Positions 29,001 to 39,828 of a DNA stretch of 64,000 nt are shown piece after piece. The notes beneath the pieces were generated by a model. That model saw nothing but the letters and a program-made list of their open reading frames with translations, did not search any database and was not told where the DNA came from. Source of the DNA: Mortierella alpina (taxonomy: Eukaryota; Mortierellomycota; Mortierellomycetes; Mortierellales; Mortierellaceae). Each line of letters opens with the position of its first letter. Positions within the stretch are counted from its first letter, which is position 1. The position numbers and the translations under genes are program-made. The DNA is taken from assembly GCA_029449245.1 (NCBI GenBank), contig JANATF010000015.1, forward strand, positions 124,001 through 188,000. The letters run 5' to 3'.

Positions 29001-31194
29001 AATGTTTAACTACTTCCGAGAGTACTTGCCTTTATATGGTCCTATTGCTGGTCCACTCGAATCTTTGCGCAATGCTAAAGGTCGCTTCGTACTGAATGAT
29101 TTGCAGATGAAGTGCTTTGAGGGTATTAAAAAGCTATTTCCGTATGCTCCTATATTGAAACAAGTAATCTGGAGACTGCATATGTATGTAGGAACGGATG
29201 CTTCGAATGAAGGGATTGCTGGTATGGCTTATCAGTTACCATTAGGCGAAAAAGACGATAGTAAGATTAATTATATCTCTTTCACTTCGCGTGCTTTGCG
29301 TGATCATGAGAAGCGGTATCCGGCTTATAAAAAGGAATTACTAGCAATCATCTTTACTTTAAAGACGTTTCACTACTATTTGTGGGGCAGACGTTTTACC
29401 TTATTCACAGATCATAAGCCGTTGACCTTTCTGATGGATCAGAAATGTTTGTCAAACATAATGGCTGATTGGCGTGAAACTATCTTCAGCTATGACTTTG
29501 AAATCATTCATCGTCCTGGAATATTGAATGTGATCCCTGACACTTTATCCAGAGCGTTTCCTGAAGAATTATGGCCAGAAGATAAAAGGTCAGCTATCGT
29601 GAAGCATTCAAAGAGTAATGCTGCCATGTCCAGTGTGTCATCTGTTCCAGAGACAATTGATTCTGTAGACTTTGCTCTTCGAATGACTCCTGATAGCATA
29701 ACATCTCCAGAAGGGGTGCAGTTGCCTGCATTGTCTTTCATGCATCAAATTCCTGATCCTGAGAGTTGGCACGTTCCTGAGAAATCTAGGCGAAGAGAGA
29801 TTTTGAAGAAGACGCATTCCTTTGGTCATTTAGGGGCTACAGCAATGGTGAACATGATCCATCAAGACAATAAAACGTGGCCCAGATTGAAAGAGGACTG
29901 TGTCCTCTGGGTTAAATCGTGTTCATCTTGTCAGCGGTACAATATCGCAAGAAAAGGCTATCACCCTTTAAAAGCCATTCACGCAGAATTACCTGGTGAA
30001 CACTTGGCTATAGACTTGGCGCAATTTCCGCTGAGCACTAATGGCTATGAATATGCATTATTAGTCGTTGATGTCTGTACTAGATTTGTATTTCTATTTG
30101 AGTTGAGAACCAAGGATGCTGCTTCAGTTAGTAAGCGCCTTTTCCGTCTTTTTTGTGATATCGGTTTTCCGAAAATCATCCAAAGTGACAATGGGCTAGA
30201 GTTCGTCAACAGCATTATCAAAGAAATGACAAAGACACTTACAATTGATCATCGTCTGTCTACACCGTATCACCCTCGAGGTAACGGAGTAGCAGAGAGG
30301 CATATCAAGTCAATGAAGGACATTCTTCGTAAAAACATTGAAGCTAACCCCACTAATTGGGATGTGCACTTACCCATGGTTCAACTTCAAATGAACACGA
30401 GAATTGTCTCGCTTCATAACTCTACACCGTTCTCTTTGTTCTACGGTAGAGCGTTTCCTGGGATATCAAATTTCACAGCAGCCGAAAGTCGCTTGCTATC
30501 CGATGATGATTTAGAGAAGAGATTATTATACTTGACTCATTTGATATTTCCTGCACTGTCTGACATTAGTTCAGACAACCAAAAGAAAATGATTGATAAA
30601 TTCAACAACTCGCATACCATCCGTGAAATTCAACCTGGCGCATTTGTCATGGCGATCGATCCAGTTGCTGAAGGTGCTCTTGTTCCTAAAAAGGACGGCC
30701 CTTTTAAAGTAGTGAGACGAACGAGCTTTGGTGCTTATGAATTGCAAGACGCAACGGGTGACATTTTGCCTCGTCATTATGCTCCTGAGCAATTGAACGT
30801 AGTAACCCAAGACCTGGCGCAGCCCTCTGAGGAGAGCTACGAAGTTGAGTCGATTCTAGGACATAGCTTAGAAGACGGCCAATTGCTTTATAAGGTTCAT
30901 TGGAAGGGATACTCGGAGAATGAGGACTCCTTCATCCCCTACGAACAGTTTGACTCGGACAAGTTAGTCCACCAATATTGGAAAGGAATTAACAAGACGA
31001 ATCCTCACGTAGTCGCGAAGCAGCATCGAAAGAAGCTGAAGACTCAGAAGGAAGAGTTGAAGAATCACCTTGCAACAAGCGAGACAGCTAGCATTAAGAG
31101 AAAGGCTCCTGCAATCGCTTCAATTGCTCAAGCTGGCTCCAGCACTACGCATCGGGTCAGACGATCAGGTCGTGGTAATGTGGAGAAGTTGTAG
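26002..31194 (+). CDS. gag-pol: Ty3-C2 Gag-Pol polyprotein, single frame
   Basis: 1,730 aa from ATG 26002. Gag: acidic, coiled-coil N-terminus (about residues 35-110), a capsid-like middle, and a zinc-knuckle variant CSKERCTSSTHAPAQC (CX4CX4HX4C). Pol: protease LTAVLDCGSTDSYID (DCG instead of DSG), RT with FDLTQAYHRLPL and YVDDTVIFS, RNase H (GTDASNEGIAGM, LFTDHKPLTFL, HRPGILNVIPDTLSR), integrase with HLGA...CSSCQRYN and core (DLAQFPLS, SDNGLEFVNS, HPRGNGVAERH), then a chromodomain (YEVESILGHS...YKVHWKGYSENEDSF) and a basic tail. Gag and pol are fused in frame, unlike Ty3-B and Ty3-D, so the Gag excess must arise by another route. An in-frame TTG upstream (25954) is not preferred. Confidence 0.92.
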   Translation: MASNDSASAIPEDVVMASGDPPSAHTGEADMDVWSIDASDDKLSMFQKLEREVEEANRDKQDALSRYMDTKVAVRKLKQLDSKDATLTDAQRRRNAAKHDAKVEDAQRDLDNAVRDFDTVHRHWMQMRPQPLDHQYRDEQQSPASDVQDADEASGSLVAQFNSASIWHCDIRRCLKEKVVPVFQNSEKIDFSRLIPKSFPDEPEFKLKLQGKEDLAALEIVRVINRFLREFRDFYKLHLGSLFAILASQYMMKAFRKAGIEVRLLEESLVTMGKDLTTQMEAVQEADGPVYFDYTSIDTWFPIEKCVRELFRVDLLKSEAVKQVFALDTATFTDVHLYAGKVELLMEASGLKDSAYETLVIESLFAGLPDEGQKAITAKYPKMVDLPNVAAFLDCVRADSTQFPGRKTDWAKWFKARFKSIEIASQSATPVAFVKKPAIPQPNKGKHPRKDTRQPCSKERCTSSTHAPAQCYVLHPELRPQFKKHKSSAHGHIRSVSAMQKAPAVIELQPVHAKRLAAMTQEVDMIRSSSLDTILAEKINDVHINKHADVARYFAEFDPYTPTKRLCAFRGAQEGDNRISVKIYANGKELTAVLDCGSTDSYIDLAIAREMGIKVARLPGPIELGEAGMKAENMLTCDKVDLVCNDRSVSCQISVMNIPYYDFYIGMDLFHRFGYYVGGVRMPKPPPLTDIWIYDDDKPSILPDAVPDTENTPEFVADKAHFLKELEPALERNSAIDPKSYCELEILKVELKLPADCVINVKSRPFHAHSQGAEVARQIKQWGDDGVIVLAPKGNPYNNSLTLAARRDMDGKVLKYRVCLDPRVLNKQLLKSDTFPLPLIPDLLKKAAGHKYYSTFDLTQAYHRLPLSKESQPYTAFTYEGKQYMFARAPFGLKPMTSIFQRGMSYLLGDLQFAGIYVDDTVIFSHTKEDHLEQAKIIVDRLTQAKLILNRQKCHLFHTEIMLLGFLVNKEGRRINPEKVANISQWAPPTNNKAVQRYMGMFNYFREYLPLYGPIAGPLESLRNAKGRFVLNDLQMKCFEGIKKLFPYAPILKQVIWRLHMYVGTDASNEGIAGMAYQLPLGEKDDSKINYISFTSRALRDHEKRYPAYKKELLAIIFTLKTFHYYLWGRRFTLFTDHKPLTFLMDQKCLSNIMADWRETIFSYDFEIIHRPGILNVIPDTLSRAFPEELWPEDKRSAIVKHSKSNAAMSSVSSVPETIDSVDFALRMTPDSITSPEGVQLPALSFMHQIPDPESWHVPEKSRRREILKKTHSFGHLGATAMVNMIHQDNKTWPRLKEDCVLWVKSCSSCQRYNIARKGYHPLKAIHAELPGEHLAIDLAQFPLSTNGYEYALLVVDVCTRFVFLFELRTKDAASVSKRLFRLFCDIGFPKIIQSDNGLEFVNSIIKEMTKTLTIDHRLSTPYHPRGNGVAERHIKSMKDILRKNIEANPTNWDVHLPMVQLQMNTRIVSLHNSTPFSLFYGRAFPGISNFTAAESRLLSDDDLEKRLLYLTHLIFPALSDISSDNQKKMIDKFNNSHTIREIQPGAFVMAIDPVAEGALVPKKDGPFKVVRRTSFGAYELQDATGDILPRHYAPEQLNVVTQDLAQPSEESYEVESILGHSLEDGQLLYKVHWKGYSENEDSFIPYEQFDSDKLVHQYWKGINKTNPHVVAKQHRKKLKTQKEELKNHLATSETASIKRKAPAIASIAQAGSSTTHRVRRSGRGNVEKL

Positions 31195-31834
31195 TCGTTT
31201 TCAGGTTTGTGCAGGAGAGGGAATGGAGAAGAGAAGAGGCATGTACATTACAATTTTTGTAATTCTATTTTTGGACCGCGTAAAAAATCATTTTGCGGGG
31301 GAGTGTGGGGCTTATTCCCATGTATACCACATTCTCACGCGCGCGTTGTTCACCATGAGGTTTTTTGGATTAAGGTTTGGACCTTACTTTCCTCATTCAT
31401 TCACACTTGGTCTTTGGTCTTTTTTCCGCATTGCGTTTTTCCATGACAAGTAAGAGTTGTCTTTTGTCAACTCGTGCCATTGAGCACTAGCCACCGTATA
31501 TTAGGCATGTTAGACAGCCGCAGTCTGCAGACGCACTGTACAGCAGTATGAGACATGTTCTCATCAGACTAACTCAGGTTAATTTTTGATCCTGGTCTGA
31601 GAAGGCTTTCCCGTTCTTCATCGGTTTTCCTTCCCAAGTGGTTCAAGCAAGAGATGTACACTCTGCTTTACCCACTCTCAGAGGTTTTAATCCCTCTATC
31701 TATATGGAAAAGGTTCTTTTTTCCCATCACTTTGTATGGTTTTTCCTTTATCCTGGCACTTTAGAAACGAATTGCTACCGTTTCTAGCCACATCACAGCA
31801 CTGCAACCCTGGATTTCATCTCGAGGGGGGAGTC
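31195..31834 (+). other. Ty3-C2 3' noncoding region with polypurine tract
   Basis: 640 nt without coding signal; ends TCGAGGGGGGAGTC (purine tract 31823-31831) against the LTR. The region from ~31270 recurs at 59833-60400. Confidence 0.75.
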
Positions 31835-32047
31835 TGTGGTGTTTTATGCTGGTGTGGGGCTCAGGCACGTATGTACCTGAGTCGCACCTCCCTTTTTACT
31901 TCTACGATTATTAAGAGTTCCCGTGACCGGTGTCTGGAGGAGCTATATAAGTCCTCCAGATCCCTGTCCACAATAAAACCCTCTCTTGTTCTCGTTGACT
32001 TCAGTTCCCCAGTTAGTATTGTAAGTTTACCCCTAGAGAATATCACA
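31835..32047 (+). repeat. Ty3-C2 3' LTR (213 bp)
   Basis: Appears identical to the 5' LTR, indicating recent insertion; followed by the duplication AAAGC. Confidence 0.92.
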
Positions 32048-32588
32048 AAAGCGATGGAATATAAGAGTGAGCGGATGCTGTCCAGGAAACCGACGGGGCG
32101 GAACTCGGTGCGGAAGGCCTCAACGAAATCGAACCAATGTGCGTCGTCGGCAAGAGGGTGGGATTCCCACCAAAGGGATGCTGTGCCCGTCAGGAAGATG
32201 ATCGCGTGAAGGGTCCTTTCCTCAGCGGCGATCTTTGCTCCCACGAAGAAGCGTTGAACCGCCGTGAGCCAGGCGTCGCATTTGAATCCATCGCGAGCGC
32301 CCTCGTAGAATGGTGGGTTTGGGAAACGGAAGGTGGAGACATTGGGCAGGACGACGCTGGTAGTGGGTGTAGCGGCCATGGGAGCCTGGAACTGGTTTTC
32401 GTTGGCCATGTTCAAGGTGGCGAAGGCGTTGCAGAGGTAGTCAAGGTCGTGATATTCAGGGTCAATGGTGGCGGTAGTCAGGGGTTCTGGGTGTAGTGAT
32501 GGGGTAGGATCTGGGTCAGGGAAGGGGAGAGGGCAAGTGTCTGGGTCTGGGGTCTGGGGTCTGGTGGATCGAAGTTACTTTGCTACCA

Positions 32589-32688
32589 TGTAGTAGGGGT
32601 CAGGTCAAGTAGGTGGAAAAGGAATGTATTTACAGGTATCGTACTACTCTACTCTATATAGTCGTTGTGACTGGACACTACTGTTACA
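32589..32688 (-). repeat. Ty3-B3 5' LTR (100 bp)
   Basis: Reverse complement of the B1 LTR; the adjoining primer site (GCTACCA on plus, 32582-32588) fits the minus orientation. Confidence 0.92.
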
Positions 32689-33200
32689 TTAGGCCACGTC
32701 TTGCTGTCCTGTTGAATGGTCTTCACCATGGCGGATGCGCCGAGGTGACCAAAAGAGTGGACCTCTTTCAACAGGCGGCTACGTTGAGCCACAGGAACAA
32801 CATGGCGACTTTCAGGATCGACTGCATGATGAACGAAAGGTAATTCGTCCACATCCATGCGGTCATCTATCTGAATACCCTCCGCCAAACGAATTGTTCC
32901 CGTTTCAGCCATTTGAAGAGCGAAATCTGCAGAATGAATCTGTTCTCTATCAGACGCACGAGTGGTGGCAGACGTCTTTCTAGTACCAACCCTAAAGTTA
33001 TCTTCTTTATCCTTGCTCCACAACTCTTCAGGAAACGCCCTAGAAAGAGCATCAGGAATGATATTCAGGATACCGGGTCTATGAATCAGCGTGAAATCAT
33101 AGCTAAAAAGAGTGTCCTTCCACTCTGCTATAATGTTGGTCAACTTCTCTTGATCTTGCAAGAAGGTAAGAGGCCTGTGATCAGTGAACAGAGTAAAGTG
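32689..33200 (-). pseudogene. Ty3-C pol fragment (RNase H end to integrase zinc finger)
   Basis: Minus-strand reading TLFTDHRPLTFLQDQEKL, HRPGILNIIPDALSR and HSFGHLGASAMVKTIQQDSKTWPN, homologous to Ty3-C2. It is bounded by the Ty3-B3 LTR at 32688 and by the LTR of Ty3-C3 at 33201. It is an older Ty3-C copy into whose RNase H region Ty3-C3 inserted; the remainder is not in the window. Confidence 0.85.
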
Positions 33201-33410
33201 TGTGATATTCTATATGATTATGAGATACTAACTTACTAGGTACTGAAGTCAACGAGAACAAAAGAGGGTTTATTTTGATCCGCGCTCATGGAGCCCTTAT
33301 ATCGGGCCCCATGATCACGTCACAGTAGATATTTGGTTCTTGTAGAAATAAAAAGGGAGGTGCGACTCAGGTACACAGTCCCTGAGCCCCACACCGACTA
33401 GGACATGACA
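33201..33410 (-). repeat. Ty3-C3 3' LTR (210 bp)
   Basis: Reverse complement of the C1 LTR, including the same CATGGGGCCC...GGGCTCCATG repeat around GATATAA. Low-side flank AAGTG. Confidence 0.88.
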
Positions 33411-34229
33411 GACTCCCCCTCCAGATTGTTGCCTGGTGGTTTAGCCTGACATGCGACCAAGAACGTTAGCTAGGCGCTCTTTAGTGGTCTGGATCAAAGG
33501 AAAAAACCCGAAAATTCGGTAAAAAATAGACCTTTAACCTTGGGTAGAGGGATTTAAACCTCAGAAGTACTGGATCCACATGAGTGTACAGCTCACTATG
33601 GATTCAGTAGAAGAAGGAAAACCGTGAAGATCGGGAAAGCCTTCGACATAGATAGAGATAGGGAAAAACGAGAAACCTATCGTGTATATTACATATGATG
33701 GGATAAAAACTAGAAACCCAGTGACAGAGTATGCGTCTGCAGAGCGACAGCTGTCATAAAAATACAACCAAAGATACGGATGGTTGGCACTTGTGTGTGC
33801 AAAGTCGAAATGGCAAAACGCAATGCGAGAAAAGACCATTGACATAGACTGTAACGCAGATGCAGGATCAGTGCATCGCGTGTTAGCAACTCTGAGAAAC
33901 AGCAACTGTAAAAACTCAGTACAAAAATAGAGCGCGCGTGGAACACAAGGGTCCGTGTTATGTAAGTGAGTGCATTTGCGAGTGCGACCCACTCTCCCCC
34001 GCAAAAAGGGATTTTTTGCGCCAAAAAGTCAAAAGCAGATTAGCAATGAGCACTGAATGCCAGCCACCAAAAAAAAAAAAATCAACATCATCTTTTTTCT
34101 TTTTTTTTGCTCATCTACTCGACGTTTTCTTCCTCATCACCACTCCGGCTCTTTCTCACTACTACGCGTCATAGTTTTCGACTAGACAATAAATGATTGC
34201 ACGTCCTTCCGCAGCATTACGACCTTGTC
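33411..34229 (-). other. Ty3-C3 3' noncoding region
   Basis: About 820 nt between the pol stop and LTR. Contains AT-rich stretches and a run of T/A near 34070-34108; no credible ORF. Corresponds in position to the 640-nt 3' region of C2. Confidence 0.6.
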
Positions 34230-35394
34230 TTACGACCTTGTCTTACGACCTTTTTTCGTAACACCAGCTCTACCAACAACTCTCGACAACGCGCTTTTCG
34301 CTGCAGCAGTCTTATTGTTGGCCAGGAACGCCTTCAACTCTTCCTTTTGTGTCTTCAACAACTTTCGTTGCTTCTTCGCGACCACATGAGGATTCGTCTG
34401 ATTGATCCGCTTCCAGTACTGGTGAATCAACCTGTCCGAGTCGAATTGGGAATGAGGGATAAAGGAGTCTTCATCATCCGAGTAACCCTTCCAGTGGACT
34501 TTATAAAGGACAGCGCCGTCTTCGACCTTATGGTCAACGATAGACTGGACTTCATAACTCTCATCTGACTGTGCGTCCAGATCTTGAGTGACCACTTCCA
34601 ACTGCTCAGGAGCATAGTGACGAGGCAATACTTCACCCGTTAAATCCTGCAACTCGTAGGCACCATGGGTCGTTCTCCTTGTTACTTTAAATGGACCGTC
34701 CTTTGAAGGAGACATGGAACCAACAGCAACAGGATCCCGAGCCATGCGCCAGGCTGGATCTCACGGATAGTATGTGAGTTGTTGAACTTGTCAATCATTT
34801 TTTGCTGATTATCCTTACTAAGAGAGGATAGCGCAGGGAATACCAATTGAGTAAGATATACTAATCTTTTCTCAAGTTCTTCATCTGACATTAGGCGACT
34901 CTTCGCAGCAGAGAAATTTGATATGCCGGAGAACGCCCTCCCGTAGAACAGGGAGAAGGGCGTGGAGTTTGTTAGGGATACAATCTTCGTGTTCATCTGC
35001 AATTGGACCATGGGTAAGTGCACATCCCACTCTGGAACTCTGCCTTCGATGTTCTTACGAAGAATGTCTTTCATCGACTTGATATGTCTCTCCGCAACAC
35101 CGTTGCCACGTGGGTGGTATGGAGTAGACAAGCGATGGTCAACGCTCAACGTCTTGGTCAATTCGGATATGATACTGTTGACAAATTCTGATCCGTTATC
35201 ACTTTGAATGATCTTAGGGAAACCAATGTCACAGAAGAGCCGAAAGAGACATGTAGCAACTGATTTTGCTTCTTTGTTCCTTAACGGATATAAGAAGACG
35301 AATCTGGTGCAGACGTCTACTACGAGCAAAGCGTACTCATGTCCGCTGGAGCTCACTGGGAACTGTGCCAGGTCAATGGCCAGATGCTCACCAG
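34230..35394 (-). pseudogene. Ty3-C3 integrase core to chromodomain, frameshifted
   Basis: Starts inside integrase (TGEHLAIDLAQFPVSSSG), continues through SDNGSEFVNS and HPRGNGVAERH; after REIQPGA a deletion shifts the frame (~34740), and the new frame gives DGPFKVTRRTTHGAYELQD and a chromodomain (YEVQSIVDHK...YKVHWKGYSDDEDSF). Truncated at 35394 by hAT-1. Confidence 0.85.
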
Positions 35395-35407
35395 TACGGT
35401 TTCTCAC

Positions 35408-35880
35408 GAATATCCGACATCCGACATCCGATCCGCATTCGATCCGACTTTTCGGATACGGATGATGCCTCTATCCGATCCGACGGTTGTCGGATGAAGC
35501 TCCCATCCGATCCGACTTTATTCGATCCGACGCCTATTCGATCCGACGTTCATTCGATCCGACGCTCATCCGATCCGACATTTTATTCGATCCGACGTTC
35601 ATCCGACTTGACATTTATCCCATCCGACTTTCATCCGACTCGGCTGTCATTCGATCCGACTGTTATCCGATCCGACGTTGATCCGATCCGACTATTACCC
35701 GATCCGACTGTCATCCGATCCGACATTCATCCGACTCGGCTGTCATTCGATCCGACTATTATCCGATCCGACATTGATCCGATCCGACTATTATCCGATC
35801 CGACGTTGATCCGATCCGACTATTATCCGATCCGACTGTCATCCGATCCGACTTTCATTCGATCCGACATTCATCCGAAA
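35408..35880. repeat. hAT-1 5' subterminal array (copy a)
   Basis: Roughly thirty close variants of ATCCGATCCGAC / CATTCGATCCGAC at ~16-bp spacing. Compared with copy b, one 16-bp unit is missing here. Likely transposase-binding region by analogy with subterminal repeats of Ac/hAT elements. Confidence 0.75.
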
Positions 35881-36331
35881 ACAGGTTTGTGTACCAACAT
35901 ATAACTATATGTGATTGGCGTGCATGCATTTTTTTTTCTTTAGCATCTTGAAAGTACGCTAACGCTGCATTTGTTTTTTCTTTTTTCTTTTCTGTATGAA
36001 AAAACAACAACGCCATTCATTACCCCGTTCCTTCACGAGTGCAAGTACATACAACCATGTCCAACATGAATCGCGAATCATCTCTCTCTCTCATTTTGCT
36101 TCTCTTTTTTACATTCGACCATCTAAGCTCGTCATTAGTTCTCTCTTTTCGTTCTTTCTCTCATCTCCTGTCTCTTGCCTCAGCATCTCATTCTTCCCTC
36201 TCCTTCTTGCGTCTCATTCCACCATTGCAGCTCGCAATCTTCTCTGCTCAGCATCATCTCTGCGCTCCATTGCCTGTGTTCGCCATCATCTCTGCATCCT
36301 ATAACCTCTACTCTCCATCCTCTCAAGTTCA

Positions 36332-38442
36332 ATGTCTGAATCTTGTTCAAATGATCTCTTCGCTGACATGGTAAGCATGAATGAGCAACTTGGTTACCTC
36401 CATCCCTCTACAACTGTGCAATAGCTAACCTCCACTCTTCTTTTCTCTTTAGCCCCTCGGACAGCAACTGGAACTGGAAGACGATGATGATGCCAGCGTA
36501 ATTCTAGGAAGCCCAGAACAGCAAAGTCTCCGCTCGGTTTCTACGTTTGATCTTCCCTCCCCGGCACTCTCTTCAACAGGCGCAACGAGGAAGTCAGAGG
36601 GCAAGCTAAGCAAGTCGGACAAGGAAGGAAGTTGGGTTTGGCGCTGGTCTGAGAAGCGAACTGATAAGTCCGGCAAGACCAGGATCTTCTGTTTGGTCAA
36701 AGGCTGTATACAGAAAACAGGCTATGTATGGCTCAAAAGTTCTACCAGCAACATCAGGAATCACCTCATAAGCGACCATAAACTCAATGCAACCACCCCA
36801 CAGGAAGGATCTCGCCTGTCGGGCCCTCTCAAAAACGCTTTTACGAATTTGGGAAAAAGAAGCTCCGTGCAGTTTTCAAAGGAGATTCTTCAACGGCAGT
36901 TCTGCAAAGTCCTGGTCCGCCATAAGCTACCGTACACGTTGGCCGAATCCCCCGATATGCTGGAGCTCCTCAAAATTGCGGCAGCAGCGCCATCCCCGGA
37001 GGAAGTGAAGCTTTGCTCCAATAGTACCATAACCAGACGGGTATGTCGACAAGGAAGAACGTTGGATGCGATGAATATGAACAACCGCGACATATGTCAA
37101 CGTTTTTCTAACAAATATTGCCATACATCTTTCCCTCCGTGGGTGTTGCCTTTTTGCACTCTAGATTACGGACTGGTACACCGAGGCGGAGAGTCAGATC
37201 ATAGAGAACCTCGCAAAGGTCTCCATGGTTTCGTTCACTCTGGATGGTTGGACAAGCAAGTATCAAATGTCGTTTCTAGCCGTGACGGCTCACTGGATTG
37301 ATGATAACTGGAAGCAGCAGGATATCACAATCGGCTTCGAACGTCTCAGAGGTCCACACACAGGCGAGGCGTTGCGGGATGTCTTCATCGCCGTCGTGGA
37401 GAAGTTCAGCCTGCAGCGGAAAGTCATGTCGATTACCAGCGACAACGGTTCCAATGTCCTCAAGCTCGCCTCGCTGTTTGAGGACTACACGCGCATGAAC
37501 CACAACGAATGGTAAGAAACACACGGGTCACTATGCCACCACAAGCTCACAGCAACAACACTCCCACCAATATAACTAACCTTTATTCTCTCCACAATTC
37601 ATATTCAAATAGGCGAGTCTTCAACGCATCGAAGCAGCATGTGCCGTGTCTTGCGCATGTCCTTAACCTTGCTGTCCAGGCTCTCCTGGGCAAGGATGGT
37701 CTAGGCGCAAGGGCGCCGGCAGATGCAGAGGCCTTGAATATTGAGGAGGACGAAGAGGACGATACTGAGTGCCTCATTAGGACCAGCATCTGTGTCGACG
37801 CCGACGATTCCGACGAGGACAATGAACCTGATCTGCAAGAGACAGTGGAAACTGTCGCCAACGCCGCGGTTGAGCATGTGGACGTCACCAGACGCACTCA
37901 GCGTGCGCTTGTCAAGTTGAGAAAAGGGATCGTGAAGATCAGGTAAAATCTGCTACATCGCTGCTGTGCGCTACGATCCGTACTGTGCGCCCAACTGCGT
38001 GTATATATTTTGTTATTTTACTGATATATCGGTTTTCTTACGCGGTTTTTACTCTTTAGGCGTTCACCACCACGACTTGAGAGATTTAGGGAGGAGAGCG
38101 CATCTGATGAACACCGCCAGGGGCTTTCACCTTTACTTGATGTCTGCACGCGGTGGGGGTCCACGTATGTTATGATCAAACGTGCCGTGGAGTGCAAGGC
38201 TGCCTACAGCTCGGTGCTTGCGACAGACGGACTGGATGATATGATTATTGAGGAGGCGGAGTGGCGAGGTCTTAAACTTCTGAGAGACCTTCTCGAGACT
38301 TTCGACAGACTGACGACAGACGCTTGCGCCAGCAAGACGTATGTTACTATTCCGCTGACGATTATTATTTACAACAACATGATGAAGTCTCTGGAGGAAT
38401 TTCTGAGTAAGAATAGGACTCATTACCCAGATATATGCCAAG
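36332..38442 (+). pseudogene. hAT-1a transposase, truncated in exon 5
   Basis: Exons by my reading: 36332-36370, 36453-37040, 37165-37511, 37613-37942, 38060 to the break at 38442; all GT-AG. The part present covers the BED zinc finger (CLVKGC...HLISDH), the first catalytic Asp in TLDGWTSKYQM, the second in SDNGSNV, CLAHVLNLAVQ, and the RW motif (DVCTRWGSTY). The hAT dimerisation end with the third acidic residue is missing after PDICQ. Confidence 0.85.
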
Positions 38443-38555
38443 TAGTGTTTCTCAAACGTCGGATCGGATCGGATATGACCCCCATCCGTATCCGATCCGA
38501 CTTGCCAAGGTCGGATATCGGATCTATTCGATCCGACGCTTGTCGGATGACAGCC

Positions 38556-38830
38556 TCATCCGATCCGACTTTCATTCGATCCGACATCCATTCGATCCGA
38601 CATCATTCGATCCGACGTCCATTCGATCCGACATCCATCCGATCCGACATCATTCGATCCGACATCCATTCGATCCGACACCCATTCGATCCGACATCCA
38701 TTCGATCCGACACCCATTCGATCCGACATCCATTCGATCCGACACCCATTCGATCCGGCATCCATTCGATCCGACACCCATTCGATCCGACACCCATTCG
38801 ATCCGACACCCATTCGATCCGACCCTCATT
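38556..38830. repeat. hAT-1b 3' subterminal array, 16-bp units
   Basis: About seventeen units of CATTCGATCCGACAYC and variants, between the 3' terminus and the transposase stop. Confidence 0.85.
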
Positions 38831-39828
38831 CGAGGCACCCATGCTCTCATCCGACCTTCATTCGACGCACTCATTCTTTGATTTGACCTTTATTCCCTTT
38901 GATGACTCTTCGTACTTCATCCATGACACTCATCGCAACCATTTATCTACCTATATTGCTCAATCGAACTTCCGAGGTAGTCAGCCCAGGAATCAAGCAA
39001 CATCTGCTCCCTGATCCTAGGATCACTAAGGCGATTCCTTGTGTATGGCAAAAGTGTGCGCGCTTTTGAGAAGCATCTCTCTGACGGTGCTGAGCTCGCT
39101 GGGATAGCCAAAAAGTCCCTCGCCATTTTGGCCAAGATAGGATATTCTTCATGATGCTTTTCCCACCACGGAAGACACTTCACATGGAGTTTTCGCTGCG
39201 ACACAAATAACTCCAAGTCGTCTTCTTTCGGTTGCTTGGTCATTCCAAGAAGCCTAAGCTCCACGTCATCATCATCAGAGTCTGGAAGCGGTTGCGTGAG
39301 CTCTTCGTCCAAATCGATTGCGGTATCGGCGTACTGGCTGGTCCACACGTCGCGGACGGATTCCCTGGCATTCCTCTCGTACACACTCCCCCACTTCTCT
39401 TCAGTCCAGTACTGAAAGCGCATTGACGGATGAACCGCCGTCGCGACAGAGTAGATGGGCGACTTGTCGGTATCCGCGTAGTACTTCTTGAGCTTCTCAT
39501 ATGCCGCTGTGACACCTTGGCATATATCTGGGTAATGAGCCCTATTCTTACTCAGAAATTCCTCCAGAGACTTCATCATGTTGTTGTAAATAATAATCGT
39601 CAGCGGAATAGTAACATACGTCTTGCTGGCGCAAGCGTCTGTCGTCAGTCTGTCGAAAGTCTCGAGAAGGTCTCTCAGAAGTTTAAGACCTCGCCACTCC
39701 GCCTCCTCAATAATCATATCATCCAGTCCGTCTGTCGCAAGCACCGAGCTGTAGGCAGCCTTGCACTCCACGGCACGTTTGATCATAACATACGTGGACC
39801 CCCACCGCGTGCAGACATCAAGTAAAGG

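Larger units (their letters stand above)
25044..32047 (+). mobile_element. Ty3-C2, complete chromodomain Ty3/gypsy retrotransposon
   Basis: 7.0 kb with two 213-bp LTRs, a single gag-pol ORF, polypurine tract and a perfect 5-bp target duplication AAAGC (25039-25043 and 32048-32052) in the gag of Ty3-B3. Long leader (745 nt) and long 3' region (640 nt). Everything needed for transposition appears present. Confidence 0.93.
24324..32415 (-). pseudogene. gag: Ty3-B3 gag split by Ty3-C2
   Basis: N-terminal part 32048-32415 (starts MNMANENQFQAP) and C-terminal part 24324-25043, including the CCHC knuckle. Excising Ty3-C2 and one AAAGC restores SIAFTSTCSEY as in B1 and B4. Confidence 0.9.
20709..32688 (-). 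mobile_element. Ty3-B3, 3'-truncated copy split by Ty3-C2
   Basis: Minus-strand copy nearly identical to B1. It runs from its 5' LTR (32589-32688) through gag, is interrupted by Ty3-C2 (25044-32047, duplication AAAGC) and continues through pol to 20709, where it stops within GEE, just before the chromodomain; the 3' LTR is missing. Its 5' LTR is inserted in a Ty3-C pol fragment at 32689. Confidence 0.9.
33201..35394 (-). mobile_element. Ty3-C3, 3' half
   Basis: Minus strand: integrase core, chromodomain, 3' noncoding region, purine tract (33411-33424) and LTR. Upstream it is cut at 35394 by the hAT-1 copy. LTR belongs to the TGTCATG (C1) type. Confidence 0.85.
35395..38442 (+). mobile_element. 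hAT-1 copy a, 5' two thirds
   Basis: Starts with the terminal sequence TACGGTTTCTCACGAATATC, a subterminal array of TCCGATCCGAC-like units, then the transposase gene up to the fifth exon, where it stops at 38442. It is an almost exact inverted copy of 40606-43669 minus the MITE. The 3' end is absent. The left flank is Ty3-C3 pol. Confidence 0.85.

Noticed and set aside
33561-34024. Two overlapping 100-147-aa ORFs in the Ty3-C3 3' region
   Set aside because: Different frames, no motifs, not conserved in the corresponding region of Ty3-C2.
36039-36374. Ser/Leu-rich ORFs resembling secreted proteins, in both hAT-1 copies
   Set aside because: They overlap the hAT-1 5' noncoding region and first transposase exon in another frame; the pyrimidine-rich strand explains the composition.
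38556-38830. 16-bp direct repeats resembling a CRISPR or satellite array
   Set aside because: No spacers; they lie in the subterminal region of hAT-1 with a matching array at the other end.
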